From Struthidea cinerea (lineage: Eukaryota; Chordata; Aves; Passeriformes; Corcoracidae), in NCBI GenBank assembly GCA_013397865.1, contig VZTI01002652.1, positions 255,662 through 319,661 on the forward strand: a stretch of 64,000 nucleotides of DNA. Direction: 5' to 3'. Every line of letters starts with the position of its first letter. Position 1 is the first letter of the stretch. The translations under genes were made by a program, and so were the position numbers. Below the pieces are notes generated by a model that saw only the letters and a list, made by a program, of their open reading frames with translations, did no database searches and was not told the origin of the DNA. Positions 1 to 13,853 of this stretch are shown here, piece after piece.

Positions 1-195
1 AAGCTCTTGAGAGATGCTCAAGCTATGTTTTGTGACCCCTGCTGCATTGTTTCATACGCCCACTGTAAAATGGCGTTTGGAAGGGAATACGTGGAATGTT
101 AAATGTAGCACACAATTTGGCACTTCATGACTACTGTAAGACAAATTAATGGATTAAGCATACATATAGCAATAAATTCCTGGAATTTTATTCTT
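1..195 (+). other. Probable 3' UTR end of a convergent plus-strand gene (GORASP2 by synteny)
   Basis: AATAAA at 171-176 is followed within 30 nt by a T-rich and then T/G-rich stretch (about 187-238), a plausible poly(A) site on the plus strand. No coding sequence of the gene is inside the window. In other vertebrates GORASP2 lies next to TLK1 in the convergent orientation, so it is the expected neighbour; this is inference from known gene order, not from sequence identity. Confidence 0.35.
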
Positions 196-213
196 TGTGT
201 GACAAAATAGCAC

Positions 214-238
214 TTTTTTTTGTTTGTTTGTTTGTTTA
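214..238. repeat. (TTTG)n microsatellite
   Basis: T7 followed by about four TTTG units. Confidence 0.85.
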
Positions 239-3200
239 ATTCTTTAAGTCTCATTTAGCTGTTTTTAGCTCGGCTCTCTCTAGCACAGATCTGTGAAAGG
301 GCTCCCTTCCAGAGGAATGGGTCCAAGTGGGAATGCCAGACATCTTAATGGCAGGCAGGATCAGCACTTGTGGTTAAATCCATTGCAGCAGTGAGTCATT
401 AAATCTCCCTGCATATGATTCATACTTGGCTTTTTAAATTCATATTTAGTATGAAAATTGTAGATTAACTGTAGGTGATAGAAACTGTTATGTGCACTGT
501 ACTCTGGATGATAGCCTTTGCTCTTGGTCTCAGGTACAGCTGATGTGGAAAACACTTCTGTACCACTCCAGTTCTTCTATAGTACTGGGGTTTCATTTAT
601 ATGTGGTTGCTACAAGCATATGCAAACTTACCCGTATCATCAGCAGGCTCAAGCTGAAGTCTGTCTCAACAGCTGTGTAATTTTGGCAATGTAGTTTGCC
701 TGATCAGTGTTTGGAACAGTAGTTGCAGCTGACTTCTGATCATAATAATAATGTCTCAAATAATTTGTTCAAGTGGAAGCCTTATCTAATACCTGTTGTC
801 CTGTCTCATCTTTATCACCTACGTATGTGTCTTTTCTCTGCTGCACATTCCTCATCATCTGTTATGGCAAAAGCCTGTGTCAAAGACAGACCCCAAATAC
901 TTTTTCATACTGTGAGCGGTTTCTTTTCTCAGCTGCTTGGAGTGTGAAATCCCTCTGCCTTGCTAAGTAGGGCACTTGCTGTTTCTCAGAATGTATTTTT
1001 ATTTACCTTTGTAAATCCAGTGTCGTATACCTCAGAATTAAATCTTGACATGAGAAGAAGGATGTTCCCTCTTTTCTTTCCTCTAACAGAGAAAGTATGT
1101 TGGTATCAAGCTTCATTGAGCTTCACAGGTCTAACAGCCTTTCCTGCAACTTTGTTACACACTTCCAACGCAAGAAGAGTAAAAATATGTTTGTCACAAA
1201 CCAAATTTAGAGCAATTGCTGATTGTAATCAGATGTTTTGAACTAGAGTCCAGGGGTAGATGTTTTTGTTCTTGCAGTAAGGCACAGTGTTCTCTGGCAT
1301 GATTCTATGCTTTCCAACAGCAAGCTGCAAACTTTCATAGGTCTTGTGCAGTTGTCTCTAGTAGCAGACAAAAGAAGACGCTTAGTCTGAAGTTTTGCAC
1401 TTCTGTTAGCTATTTTAAGTCCCTTGTTGCTGACTATATATCCAGCCTTTTGATAGCTACAAGAGCAGTGGAAGTAAGGCAGTGTTACCATCAGCAATTC
1501 TGATGAAGATAATGCGACTTCAGATTTGGAGATGAGTCAGTGGTGCAGATTTAAGCTGTAATCTCTCAGATGAAAAGTCATAAACCTTGTGAAGTTGAAT
1601 GCTTACTACTTAAAATGAAAACACAAGCCTTGAAGTCATAGTATAGTACTCTGTCCCCCTTTTTTTAATTCCCTCAACTCGATGTGATGAGACTGTACCT
1701 TAATCACTTCTGGCAAGGGTCTCAAATGATTTGGTTTTCTCACCAAAAAAGAGAGAGTAAGGAGGAGTAGGAATTTAAGAGACACCAAGGGATTGATACT
1801 GATGTAACCCTGTTTTCATGAGTTCATTTATTCAGCCGTTAATGAACAGTTATGAACAGGCACATTAGCGTTATTTAAAGCATTGACACATGGAGTTCTT
1901 TAACAAGTCCTGACAGCAGACAAAGACAGATGTACCATGAACATCCCCAACCTTGCATGTAATTAAAAATGATTTACATGTGTGTAAAATGAATATTCTA
2001 AAATGAATATGGTAATTTCCTGCTCCACCAAAGGCTGGTCTGGGGGCTGTGTTCACTGGCACCCTGGATTTGTTTTAAGGGCAGGGTTGCCTCAACAGCC
2101 ATGTGAGCATGTGCTGAAGAGGTGCCTTTTGCAGTTTGATGCTGTGCTACTGCTGCTCCAGGAAACAGCTGCTCAGGCTGCAAGGTCAGGGCAGGAGTGT
2201 GGACAAAGCACTAATGATAAACGTTTCATAGCTACAGGGGGGATCAGATGGTGGGGCTGTATATGAGCCTCTGACAGCCATCTTTTAAATCCTGTCCGCA
2301 TCAAACCTTGTCGCAATTGGAGCTCCATTCGTTCCCGGGAAATAGCTGTGCAGGGCCACGAGATGGCGTGCACTAGTTTCTTTTGGCTGAATTTACAGGC
2401 TAAGACTCAGCAACGAGGGTGGTTGTTTCCTGCCCCCCCCCACCAGCAGCAACTGTAGTCAAATGGATGCCAGCTGGATGCAGAATGATGGTGCTTGGGA
2501 ACTGTAAAACCAACTGATCTGAAGGCAGAAATGGGCTGAGCTTAAGCTATTTCTAACTTTTGTTGGCAGTTTGCTGACTTAAGTCAAGCTAACCATGGGA
2601 CCGGGTGAAAGTTTTGAAGAAAGCAGATCCTTACAGGCAGGGACTTGTTTGAGATACTGTAAGCTGAAGGAGAGGCCTAGATAATATTTCCAGCCTCTCC
2701 GTGATGTAAATGCTGATTATGGAATTAAGTCGAAGGGGGCAGGATAAGGATCGGGGATGTTTGATCATGGCAACGTGTCTTCCTTGATTATACACAGGCT
2801 TTGTCTGTACTTGTCAAATAAGTGTTCACAATCACTCTGTAACAAGGAGGCTGCACTGGCACCAAGCTCAGATTTTTTGGTTCTTCACTTGGACTTAGAC
2901 ACCCAGAATCTGTTTCATTTTAGATTTGAATCCTGTAATGGTAGGCAAGAATCAGACTGCAGAAGTGTTTCTTCATTTTTAATTGTCTGTGGTTCATACC
3001 TCATGCTTGTAATCCTCCTCTGTACATTCTTCATGGTAGTACCAAGGCTTAATAAATATTTGTGCAGTCCAGCACAGCATCTTGTAGTAAAAACCTGTGT
3101 AAGTCAGAAAACTAAAATCTTCAAAGTGATTTCCCTGTAATATCTGTGGAGAAAGTGGGTTTTTTTAGCTGTGGTGTAACAGAGCCAACACCTGCCATAG

Positions 3201-6200
3201 CACAGTTTTAAAGCTAAACACTTAAAAGTGCAAGAACTAATTTCAAAATAAACCAAAACCAAATCCACTGCCTCAATCAAACAGAAAATTTCATTTAGCT
3301 CATGTGAATCTCCAGCATTTCTGCCCTGCAGCCGTGGCAAAAGAGTTAAAGGATAGTAATCTGCCATTTTATGGAATACCTAAGAGATTTGCAGATGGTG
3401 GCTAGAGAGCTAGTGAGCTGAGCCAGGAACAAATACATCCTTTTCCTGAAACCTCAATTCATGTTTATCCTTAGGCCAGCATGCAGTTAGCAGTTCAGAA
3501 TTTCACTTGGGTGGAGGACTGGTATTTCTTAGGAACAGCCTGTGCACATGATTTCAGCTGGAGGTTTAGTAACAAAGTTCTGGGTTTGTGCATGTAAAAC
3601 TGCATCAAGACTTAAGAGTTCAAAGACCAGAACCTGGCATGTGGGGACCTACTCTGGGTGGAAAGGGTGAGGTGGTGTGGTTTTGTTACTTTACTCACAG
3701 CAGGAGAGTGCAGTCTCTGTCCACTGGCCACACACCTGTTTCTCCACTGCCCTTCTTGCACCTGGAAAGGAAGAATTCTGCCCTAGGAGGAGGCTGCAAA
3801 CATTACTCTGCACTGACAAGATGACTGTGACCTATCAAACAATCACATTCTCAGCCTTGGAACTTTTGTCCTATAGGATCAAAATTTAGGTTTCATCCTT
3901 AGCTGTGTAATGTAAAATTTTACTCTCTCTGAACTGTTTCCTTTGTTAGGTTCACAGTTAATCCATCTTAAAAGCTGCATTCCAGCATTGCTCAGCTCAC
4001 CCACAAGAGAGAGCTTCAGCAACCACAGAGGTCAGGCTCACCTTGGGCAACCAGGAAAGCCTATTCTGCCAACAAAACAACGTTTTAATAACAGTCCTCT
4101 TGTCTGAGAGCTATTTGCTCTGCCAGCAAGTGGTTGCATATTCACGTACTTTGTTCATGGCCCTTGCATGTTAGGTGAGCTACGAAACCCCAACAGAAGC
4201 TAAAGCATAGGAAACATGAGCGAACTCAAGCTGCAAAACCCATAGTCAACACAGGCTTGCTAGTTATGAAAGAAAAGCCTGCAGTGGATGATTACAGTAT
4301 TAACAAAAGCAATGCAGAGCTTGAGCTTTGTGTTTGATGAGGGGCACTGGATGAAATGGGACTCACTTAGAGTCGACTCGTCTGGACCTTCTGATGTGCA
4401 GGAAGGACATTATAGTGCTGCCCAGGTCCTGCTTCCTGAACACATCTTTCCCCAGCCCTCAGAGTTCATCTGCCAACATCCTCTGCTAGCAGCTTTCAAG
4501 AACAAACAGTTCATTTCAGTGATCTTTCTCCTAAATGAATGATAGACACAAATAGCCAATCTTCAGCAAAGCCCACCATTCTCAGCTGGCATAATAGAAA
4601 TAGCTTCCAGTTCTTGGTACTGTACAGAGAGAGCAGACAGCCACTTCAGTAGCTAAGACTTAGCAGTGACCATTTTGCTGCCATCTCACCCTTATCTTTT
4701 AATCTGATTTCCCCTGAAATTCTATTTAGTGAGTTTGCAAAATAGTCTTTAAAAACAAACTGAAGATTTTAAATCTCATCCAGGCATTTCTAAATACCCA
4801 TTGCATGGGCTTGGAGCTGTGCACATACCATCAAGCAGTGCTTACATACCTGAAAGAAAGAATCTGGGAACTGAAGCTGGCTCAGAGGAATAGTGCGACT
4901 TTTTTAAGAAACATCAGAACTTGTAAACAAAAGTTGCAATTTGTGCAAACAGCAGCTCAGTATTAACTGAGTTACTAGGCATCAGTCAAGTATTATCAAC
5001 TATGATGCTAAAAGCTAGAACTGTAAGAAAATATATGAAAAGCTATTTCACAATACTGCTTATGCCTTCAGGTAAATATCTCTTCACATGAAACAGGGAA
5101 CAGAAAAAGTGTGGTCCCAAGCAGTGACACTGCTTTACTAAGACTCAGAAGTTTGACAATAGATGTTTTTGTAGATACAAACAGTACTTGGGTAAATCCT
5201 TGAAGAGAGCAACTACAATTTCTAAAAAAAGAAAGCAACTGGAAGTCTTTGATTGCCAAATAAAATGCCGTGCACCAGAAATGACTGAATTTGTGAAACA
5301 ATTACCTTTGTTTCAAAGCTTTATTTTTATTTGAAACAGGTTTCTTACCCATCTTACCAGTAACACCTCTTCAGAGAGAAGACAAAAAAGCCCCACAACC
5401 CAAAACCACACTTGTAGTCTGGGCACTAACTTTAATAATGAAAAGGAACTTACTGTTCCCAACCCAGTTCTTAACTGTTTTCATTCCTAACTACTAAAAC
5501 TAACAAAAATAATGTACTTGTGGATTGCATTGTGCTTCTGAATATTTTTAGCCTAAAGGTACACATCATAAAGGAACAGGAAGACTTGGAGGAATTCAGG
5601 GTAAAATATTAAGAACTGTGAGGAACTGAACCAAATATTTTTCAAACACTCCTTGGAAACTGCCATATGTCACTCACACCCAAGTGTGCTCGTGCATCCT
5701 TACCTGCAGATACGCACTGCTGGAGTTCGGTATAGTCTGCTCCCAAGTCCCTCATCAATCTGCAGAAGTACTTGTGTCAGCCTTTACTCCTGCACAAGCA
5801 GTGCCTACTTGTCAGTCTACAAACTTCTGCCTCTGGCAACTCAACACCCTCCCTCAATAAGTACATTGCTAGCTCCTGCTCTGAAGAACTTGCTGCCTTG
5901 GTGGTTGCTGCCATAACCAGTGCTACCAAGGTAGTATTTCAAGATAAAGCCTGAAGGCCTCTCAGATTCTTGTCCACTATATCATCTTCCTCCCCTTTTT
6001 CTCTCTTCACCTTACTCTACCTGTCATTTGTAGATGGGACCTTGCAGTATGATTCAGAAAGGCTACAACGGGTTGCCAAAAACACGGAGATTTCTTGTGG
6101 TGTACAGGAAGAGAGATGGTGAAAGAGAGCTGTTAAAGGACAGAAGCCAGATGGCTGTCTTCTCACTAATCACTGCATTTGGCACTCTGCTTGGCTCCTC

Positions 6201-7140
6201 CATGGAGCAGAGGGGTCCTACTGTCGCCTCTTGCTGAGGACTCCTCATTTCCCATCCTCATGTGTCCATGCATTTTCAACTGCTTCTCCTTGGACCTCCT
6301 AAGAAAGGAGTAGAAGTCGCCACCCACATCCAATGCCTGGCATGCTCTGCACACTCTGGTCACCATCCATCCAGCCCCAGCCTGTGCTCACCTCAGAGCC
6401 CTGCAGCTTCTGTGGAAGATGTGGGCTGGCCTGAGAGAGGATCACAAGTCAGCCAGTGGGAGAGAGACACTGCCCCGTGCCTGCCACCTGAGACACCACA
6501 TGCTGTCACTGTGAAGGCCCAGCAGCAGTTTTCCAGAGGCAGGTCAGCAACAAGCAGCTTGCTCCACCCACACTGTCTGCATGCTGGAGGAGAGGCACCA
6601 CACTCTCTTCAAGGAGAACTCTTCAGAAGTATTAAAAGAAAACTTTTAATTTTTAAGGTTGAATTTGAACAACCTCTACAACTGATTGTGATGCTGAGAG
6701 CAGCTCATGAGCACAGTGCAGCTCCAAGTGCAAAGTCTTTGCTTCTAGCCCCATAAGCTGTGCAAGCAGAATATTGGCTGTTTAAATAGAAGATGCACTT
6801 CACTAGAGGAGGTTGCTTGATGAGTCCTGTACATACCTCCTTATAAAGACTAGAAATGTGCTTTCTGAAAGAAAGACAGTATTTAAATTGATTAGGCAAA
6901 TAATAAATAGTGCCCCCAGCCTCCTGTGTGCAGCAGTCTGAGTGCTGGGCATATGGTGCCTTTCCAGACCACATGGCAGCCAATGAGGCAGAGCTGGTGA
7001 TTATTATTTCACCCACCTTTGGCAGGAAATAAAACATCTGTTTAATCCTGACAGTGAGACCCCCCAGCAGTTAAGCTAAGATGGTTAAAAAAGAATATAA
7101 TTGCAAATTATGTTTAAGGCAGCAGAAAGCAGTGATAAGA
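239..7140. other. Intergenic, no gene recognised
   Basis: Scattered open frames here, the longest 164 codons on the plus strand at 6262-6756, show no recognised domain, no splice-consistent partners and no family resemblance. No mobile element was recognised by eye. Confidence 0.6.
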
Positions 7141-7148
7141 CTTTTAAA

Positions 7149-7224
7149 TTTTTTTAAGACTCCAGTCTTAAAAAACGCTTTTTTAAGTTTTAAAAAACTC
7201 CAGTCTTAAAAAGACGCTTTGAGA
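7149..7224. repeat. Short imperfect tandem repeat with embedded 12-bp hairpin
   Basis: ACTCCAGTCTTAAAAA-type units begin at 7159 and 7197 (period about 38), each followed by (G)ACGCTTT. The first unit lies in a perfect inverted repeat: a 12-bp arm of T6 plus AAGACT at 7150-7161, a 2-nt loop, and the matching arm at 7164-7175. Confidence 0.75.
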
Positions 7225-8399
7225 GTTATGGGATTTTTTTCATGGCTGTAGACAGTCAGGACCTCTGTTTCACAGCTCAGTCAGAAAGAAATCCTGCTTT
7301 TGAAAAAGGGCATCTTTTCAGCAGAACTTGGTGGACAAGTGTTCGTGGCTCTGGACTGCTCACAAGTGGAGCAGCTGTACATGGTGCTGCTCTCAGTTCT
7401 GGTTACCAATGGTGTTTCTCATTGCTGTTCAACCACAAGGCAGTGTTAAGAGCTTGAACACTTGGACTGTTACTGTGAAAAAGCAGCAAGAGCAGACATG
7501 CCATTCTGTGAAACATATAAGCAGATGAAGGTATTTTTGGGGTGCAGAACAACTTCTAAAATGATGTTCCCCTGGAAAGTTAAATCCAGTATTATTGACT
7601 ATCAGTCAGTAGCCAGAGGGCTGACTGAATAGCCTAGCTAGGCAATGATGAATAGGAAGTACAGCTGCAAATCTTGCCTTATGGAACAGCAACAAGGCCC
7701 TAAGTGGTCAAAAGAGACAGCCTCCAAAAGAGAGAGGGGTATTTACAGAGGGTGACATAGTCAGAGTGTCCAGTGAAACTGAGTAAAGGGAAATTAAGAC
7801 CAAATGCTCATAACAATTCCTATGTCTCAGAATTATCTGCACAGCTGTCTTAGCAGGGAGGTGTTCAAATCCCCTTCCAGAAAAGGACAAAGCAAAGTCT
7901 TGGGTTCAGCAACCCAAAGAATAAGTCTGTGCTGAATTACTGGACTATGATGAAAAACATTCGCTGTTTTTGTGGGATTCATCTCACTCTATCCTCTTCC
8001 TATCCAGCAGAGCTTACTCACAGACACTGTAGTGCTCCTCTTTGAACTGGTTTGGCTCAGTGGGTGGACAGGCATTTGGTTAGTGGTGGTCACTTTGGAG
8101 GGAAGAGGGTTTGGAGAATCTTTACAGGCAGTCACTGAGAACAGATTCCAGCTGGCTGCAAGCACTCCCACTAGGATGTGAGGCACAGCAAAGTCTCATG
8201 CTTCTGAGCGCCCTTGTCAGCCGATAAGCACAAGCACCTCAGCATGCATGGCAGCACTGAAATGTACAGGCATAGTCATTATTGTGCTATCCCTTAGGAA
8301 AAAGCTGATTTTGCTCCAGTTTGGAACAATGGATGTGGATTAAACCCTAAAAAAAAAAAAAAATTGTATCCATTTGAAGCATAATTAAAAGGAGTCCAA

Positions 8400-8760
8400 C
8401 CAAAGACAAAACTGCAAAGCAAAAACGGGACTTTGGTAACTTGACCTTGCCTATTGCAGCCACTTGTTTACTGGCTTTGACTAGGTAAAAAAAAATATCC
8501 AGTCCCTGCAGCTGCAGGTAGCTGTTGTCCTTTGCTCAGCAATATAATCAGCTATTGGCACACAGCTATAACAGAGGCTGCTGCTCTGGTTATGGGCTCA
8601 GAGCTACTTCAGTTTGGTAAGATCATTACCATCTTCCACCCAGACCTGCAAAAAACACCACAAAATGTCACCAGAAGTTCCTATGCAAGCTTCACGTTCC
8701 TGGATGAGTTGGAGCATATTCCTGAGAAGGAAGTCAAAAACTTCATTTAATAGTGGTGAG
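8400..8760 (+). pseudogene. Possible decayed retroviral pol fragment
   Basis: The frame ending at 8750 contains AALVMGSELLQFGKIITIF followed by HPDL. That spacing resembles the hydrophobic segment, the LxxG(x)xITV-type strand and the PHxV motif at the end of reverse transcriptase in gammaretrovirus-like elements, with a following SSY...FL segment in the matching place. Upstream frames are broken by stops and shifts. No LTR or other pol motif was found nearby, so this may be chance. Confidence 0.25.
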
Positions 8761-11559
8761 TTATATCCCTACAACTATTAAAACTCTTACTGTATTTTGT
8801 TTCCCTCACTGGAAAGGGTGAACTTTGCTTCCCCATTATGGTCTTTTTAAAATTGTGTGCATTTTTTCAAGGGTACACTGCAAGAAGATTGCCTTGCTTG
8901 ACTGTTGGCTACACGTTCACAGGTGTCTTTGCTGTCAGTTATCGATGCTATCAAGAAAGCAGCATCCCTTAAAAGGCTTCCAACTGAATTTTAGCTCCAG
9001 GCCACATACTTTCTCTCTGCAGGGTAGCTTTTACCATCCAATCTCACTGGAACAAGAAGGCTTTAAAACTAGGAAAAAATGAATGAGGAAATCAGTGATA
9101 CCAATTATACACCAAATGAAGATAAGTCCCTCTGTCTCATTAGCACTGTTTAATTATGCTTGGATTTAAATTCTAAATATAGTTCATACAAATTCACAAG
9201 GGCAAGTGTTTGCTTCCCCTGTTGTAATCCTCTTCATAGCTAGTACTCCTCTCTCCTATGAGATCAACAGTTTTAAGGACCTGTCTGCTTGAGTCATAAA
9301 TAGAAAAGATGCTGACACTTCACCACTTACAAGTGAAAAATGTTGGTTAAGCAATGGCTTATGTTTGATATTTACACTGCTGTGACAGTCCACAGGTCTC
9401 ATGACTTCTCAGCTTCCTGTACCGGGTCTGTGTGTACACGTGGAGTGAGTGCCTGGGTTTCCATATTCTTAACAAAGCAGAGGCAGTATATTTTCCATAT
9501 GCTTGTTGGCATGACCCATCATGATGCTCATTATAAATTCTCATCAGGCTGAACAAAGATACCGCACCAGGTGTCAGGAACATTTATGGTTTTATTGTAC
9601 AGTTGCCATAACTGTAGCAACCAGCCCCTATTTAGACTAAAAAGGTATTGGCTAAAAACCCCTTAAACTCTTACAATACACTTCCCCAAAGGTGTTGGCT
9701 AACAAGCCCTTCGTTTTGTACACTTCAGTAAGTTCTCAATTCCCACAGCAATCATCAAAGGTGCTGTCACACAAGCCACAACACACCTCTAGAAGCTCCC
9801 CACTCCCACAATAAACTCCAGTACAGATTACAGAGTAGAATATGATAGCTGTACTTTGCCCAGGAAAAGCAATGGAAGAAAACAAAGAATATAATCAGTC
9901 CTTAGATCCCGTGTTGGTCCTGCTGCATGGATTGTCAAGAGTGACAGAGGAAGACAGGAAAAAGAGGGAGAGTGGGAGCCAATCCTTTTACAGTTAACCT
10001 GGTGTATGACTCTTATTTAAACTAGATTTTCTGCACTGCTTTGTTTGCAGATGCAGAGTCAGCCCTTCTCCAGGAAGTGAGCTGGGGGACAGGACACTGA
10101 GCACAAGTCTCAGGGCAGAGCAGGGAGCTGGCTCAGAACAGTGCTGCCCCACATCTGCAGGGGTCTGCAGGACCCTCTCCTCTGATTACCTTTCCTGTAG
10201 CAATGCTCAGAATGTTTGAGACAAAACATGCTTAGGTCTGCTCCTCTACGCTTGTGTGTATGCATTAATGTGTGTATGTTCTGTCTGTCTATCTCTTTAA
10301 ATGCAAACCATCAAAGTTTGCAGGCATTTGAGTCTTACCTTCCCAGTCATGGTCAAGCACTTGACCCAATCTGTATCTCTCTGGGATTCACTTTAATGGC
10401 TTTACCAGTTTATTACTACTAACCTGGTAACAAATATTATTTCTAACTACTTGGCTCAGTCCAGTTACTAGTAGATTTCAGCGAGATTCTAGAAAGCCAC
10501 CCTAAATCTGTGACTTCTACCAAGGGGCTCAGCTGAGAAAGAGAGGAGACCCACTCCCTTACTCCCTGAAGAAAACGCCCCAGAGACAGATCTCTGCTCA
10601 CTGAGAAGAAGCCTACTCTTAGTCCATGTGCAGAGTAACTGTCCAAAACATCAATGAGGATGTCTTCAGTTTGAGAAAGGTGGGGTTTAAACAAGCACCT
10701 CTGCACCAGACAATTCTCAAAGGAAGGAATGGGGCAAGGAGGAAAAAAGCAAACACCTGTTTTTCTTTTAGGTCTGATTAAAAATTCAGTGTTAAGAAGC
10801 TCCATCTAAAAAGACAAAGATTTGAAAATATCATCAGCATTTCTAAAAGCACAGAGTGCAAACATGCTGCCTACCACCACCTCAGTATTTGCTAATCCTT
10901 TATCAGTGGTTTTGTTTGACTCAGAAATACTATTCATTAATTGAACCACATATAAAGACTACTGAGTGAGAATTTTACTGCCCTCAAAACTAAAGTTTAT
11001 TGCACTTATGAAAGCATTTTACACTTGCATCCTGGATTGGTATGTGTCTGCCAAGAACAGATGTCATTGCTTAGTGACCGAGTGCAAAGACATTTGATGC
11101 TCAGTGTCACCTCAGCTTTGGGTGTCCAAAAGATAATGAACATAGATGCAGTATTAGATTTGAACTTTAGATGCTTGAATTCATGCAGGATGTAGAGGAG
11201 CTACACTTTAGTAACTCTGGGATATGGAATAATTAGAACACCAGGTTCTTCCTGCATTAGTTTAGTCAGAGAATGCTTAAAAAAGATGGTGGGTTTTTGT
11301 AACTCCTACCCCCTGGAGACAATGAGGCAGAAATGGCACTGAGGGCTTATATGCTGGTAACCACCCAAATCTCTTTGGTGGCTGCTGTGATTGTTATTTC
11401 TTGGAAATTTTGGTTATTTCTTGGAAATCTCTCATGCCTGGAGAACGAAGTCATGTGTGCATCTCTGGCAAGATGTCCACACACTGAAAATTTGAGAATA
11501 CTGGTAGGGATAGCCAGCCAACTGTCCCCATTAGGAGAGGTGCTCCTCCTGAGGGAAAG

Positions 11560-11800
11560 CCAGCGAGCCAGAACCCAGCTGTGGGGGTAAGCCTGCCTCT
11601 TGGGAAGCCCTTCCTCCTCCAGGGGCTCGAGAGGAGCACAGCCTGACTTGAATAGGAAGACCTGTCCTGCACCAAGCTAAGACGCTGCCATTTCGAGAAG
11701 TGTCCCTCCCGCTGCTCCCCACGCCCCGCAGTGCTCACACCGACTTCCTGGCACTGTGCCTGCACTCGTGTGGCTGCCTGCGGCTCCGGTCAGCTCTCAG
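11560..11800. other. Moderately CpG-rich, GC-rich block
   Basis: About 11 CpG dinucleotides by hand count in roughly 240 nt, G+C clearly above the flanks. Open frames cross it on both strands without a recognisable product. It could be a weak CpG island. Confidence 0.4.
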
Positions 11801-13813
11801 TCCTGGCTGAGGGGTAACCCAGCCAAAAAAGAGAGCTGCCTTTTCCCCCCACGCCTGCCAGCTGAGGAGACCTAGCACATAGCTGGGTGCTCCTTGGCCT
11901 GAAGCTGAAGGAGGGAGGCTGTGGGTGCAAAGGGCTCAGGGGTGAGCCCTGGGCTTGCTTACACTGACTGCACAACCCACATCTCCAGCTAGTTAACTCC
12001 AGTTAAACTGAGTGGTGTTAAACCCTGGACCAAGAGCACCAAAGCTCTCACACCATTTGTGACTTTAGTCTAGCAGCCATGAAATAGCATTTTTCTGTCC
12101 AGCCACACAAAAGAATGCCAAACAATATTTTTACTTATTAAGAAAGAAACTTCTAATGTACAACTACACCCTAATGGAATCAACTTATGTGAAGCACTCC
12201 AATTTTTAACACTAAATATTTGTCTCACGTCAAAAATACAACAAAATCTTTAATGGTAAAAGGATATTTAATTGCCCTAAAACAGAAAAGCCATGCTATT
12301 TGGATTAGTAACTACTACATTATCATTTCTTACATGAAAAATGCACTTGCAGTAGTAGTAGCTACCCCAATTACTTTTGCTAAATTAATCTATATCTACC
12401 TCCTATCCTTAATTCACCTTTATCAGCACAATGTCCTATAAATAATGTTAGAAATCTTAACCAGTGACCATCACAAGGAAATGTGTGACTTGAACATTAC
12501 AAAGTAATACTTTTAAATGCTTCTGAGTTTGGATCGTGTAATTTCAAATTACAAGAATGGCAGTAATAGGAATAAAGTCCAGAGCAGAGAGAAGAGCTGA
12601 AATACAATATTTCCAGCAATTACAAATGTATTTTGTCAGTCGCGCTTCCAACTATGGACATCAATCAATGCATTTCATAGATTCATCATGTTAGTATTTG
12701 AGCACCTAAAAGTCCAAAGTTTCCCAATAAGGGCCTAGGGGTTAATACAAAAGTTGAGAAGACAAAATTTAGCCTTGTTGGAATTAAGTTCTTTCAGAGA
12801 TCCTTTTCCTAGACACATCTCGATACTACTGTGAACGCTAAGCAGAAGTAAAGCTTCACTCCACAGGCTTTGATTTTTATTTCAAGATGCCTGCTTCAAG
12901 TCAGATGGATTCCATAAAGCAGTAAGTTTTCCTTTGCTGTTCATTACAAGCTATTCCTTCCTGTTTTACATAACCTGTAAGAGAAACATGCTTCTCTTAC
13001 TATTTGTTAAGTCAATCGCTATCCAAATACAGCCAAATGCTACTGAATTCCAATACCCCATGCCAGTTTCTAGGAAAATTAATGTCATTAGTATTTAAAT
13101 CCTCTGCCTGCTGAAGACAGAGAAGCCTTGGTCCAATATCCCAGAGGGATAGGCAGTCTTGACTGTTCAGTTACAGACATCTGCTGCTCTGATATTGCCA
13201 CGCCCATGCTCTGTGTCATGCCAATGCGGTGCAAACAGGTAAAGCAGATGTTCAGCAGTCTGAATAGAGCACCTTGCTTTGCCATCCAGTGGGCACTGGG
13301 AAACCAGGTGCCTCCTTTCCCGGGCTGCTGACACTATGTCTGAGGCACATCTCCAGTGGCAAGCTGAGTTTTGATGTACCTCCCTGATTTTAGACAGAGG
13401 CTGATTTATAAGCACCAAAGTGTCGCTAATAAAGCTGTGATGGGTCAGGCAGCGCTAATTTTCCCCTTGTGTCCCGGGTTTGCTTTCTGTATATCTAAAT
13501 ATGAGACACAACATAAAACTTTGCCACTAGCCATTATAGCAATTCACCTTCTATCCCCCCCGTGCATAGTGGCTGAGTCTGAAAGTGTTCTGGACACACA
13601 TCAAGTTATCAAAATGAGTACAGCTGAAGTGTTTTTTCAGTCACACCACCCATCTGGAGCCTTGCCCACCTGACTCCTGGTTGCTTTTCCCCAGTTTCAG
13701 ATAGGAATGGCTTAAACTGGCTTTTCCCCATGATCTCTGTGCTCACCTGTGCTGCTCCTTAGCACAAAACTAGCAAAATTCTTTGCAACCTAAGTAATCA
13801 TTTCCAAAACCTG

Positions 13814-13853
13814 AAAGGAGAAAAAGAAAAAAAAAAAAAGAAAAAGGAAAAGA
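13814..13853. repeat. A-rich purine tract
   Basis: AAAAG-type low complexity, all purine. Confidence 0.85.

Noticed and set aside
6262..6756. 164-codon plus-strand open frame as a gene
   Set aside because: No recognisable domain, mixed low-complexity composition, no splice or promoter context; probably a chance frame in locally GC-richer DNA.
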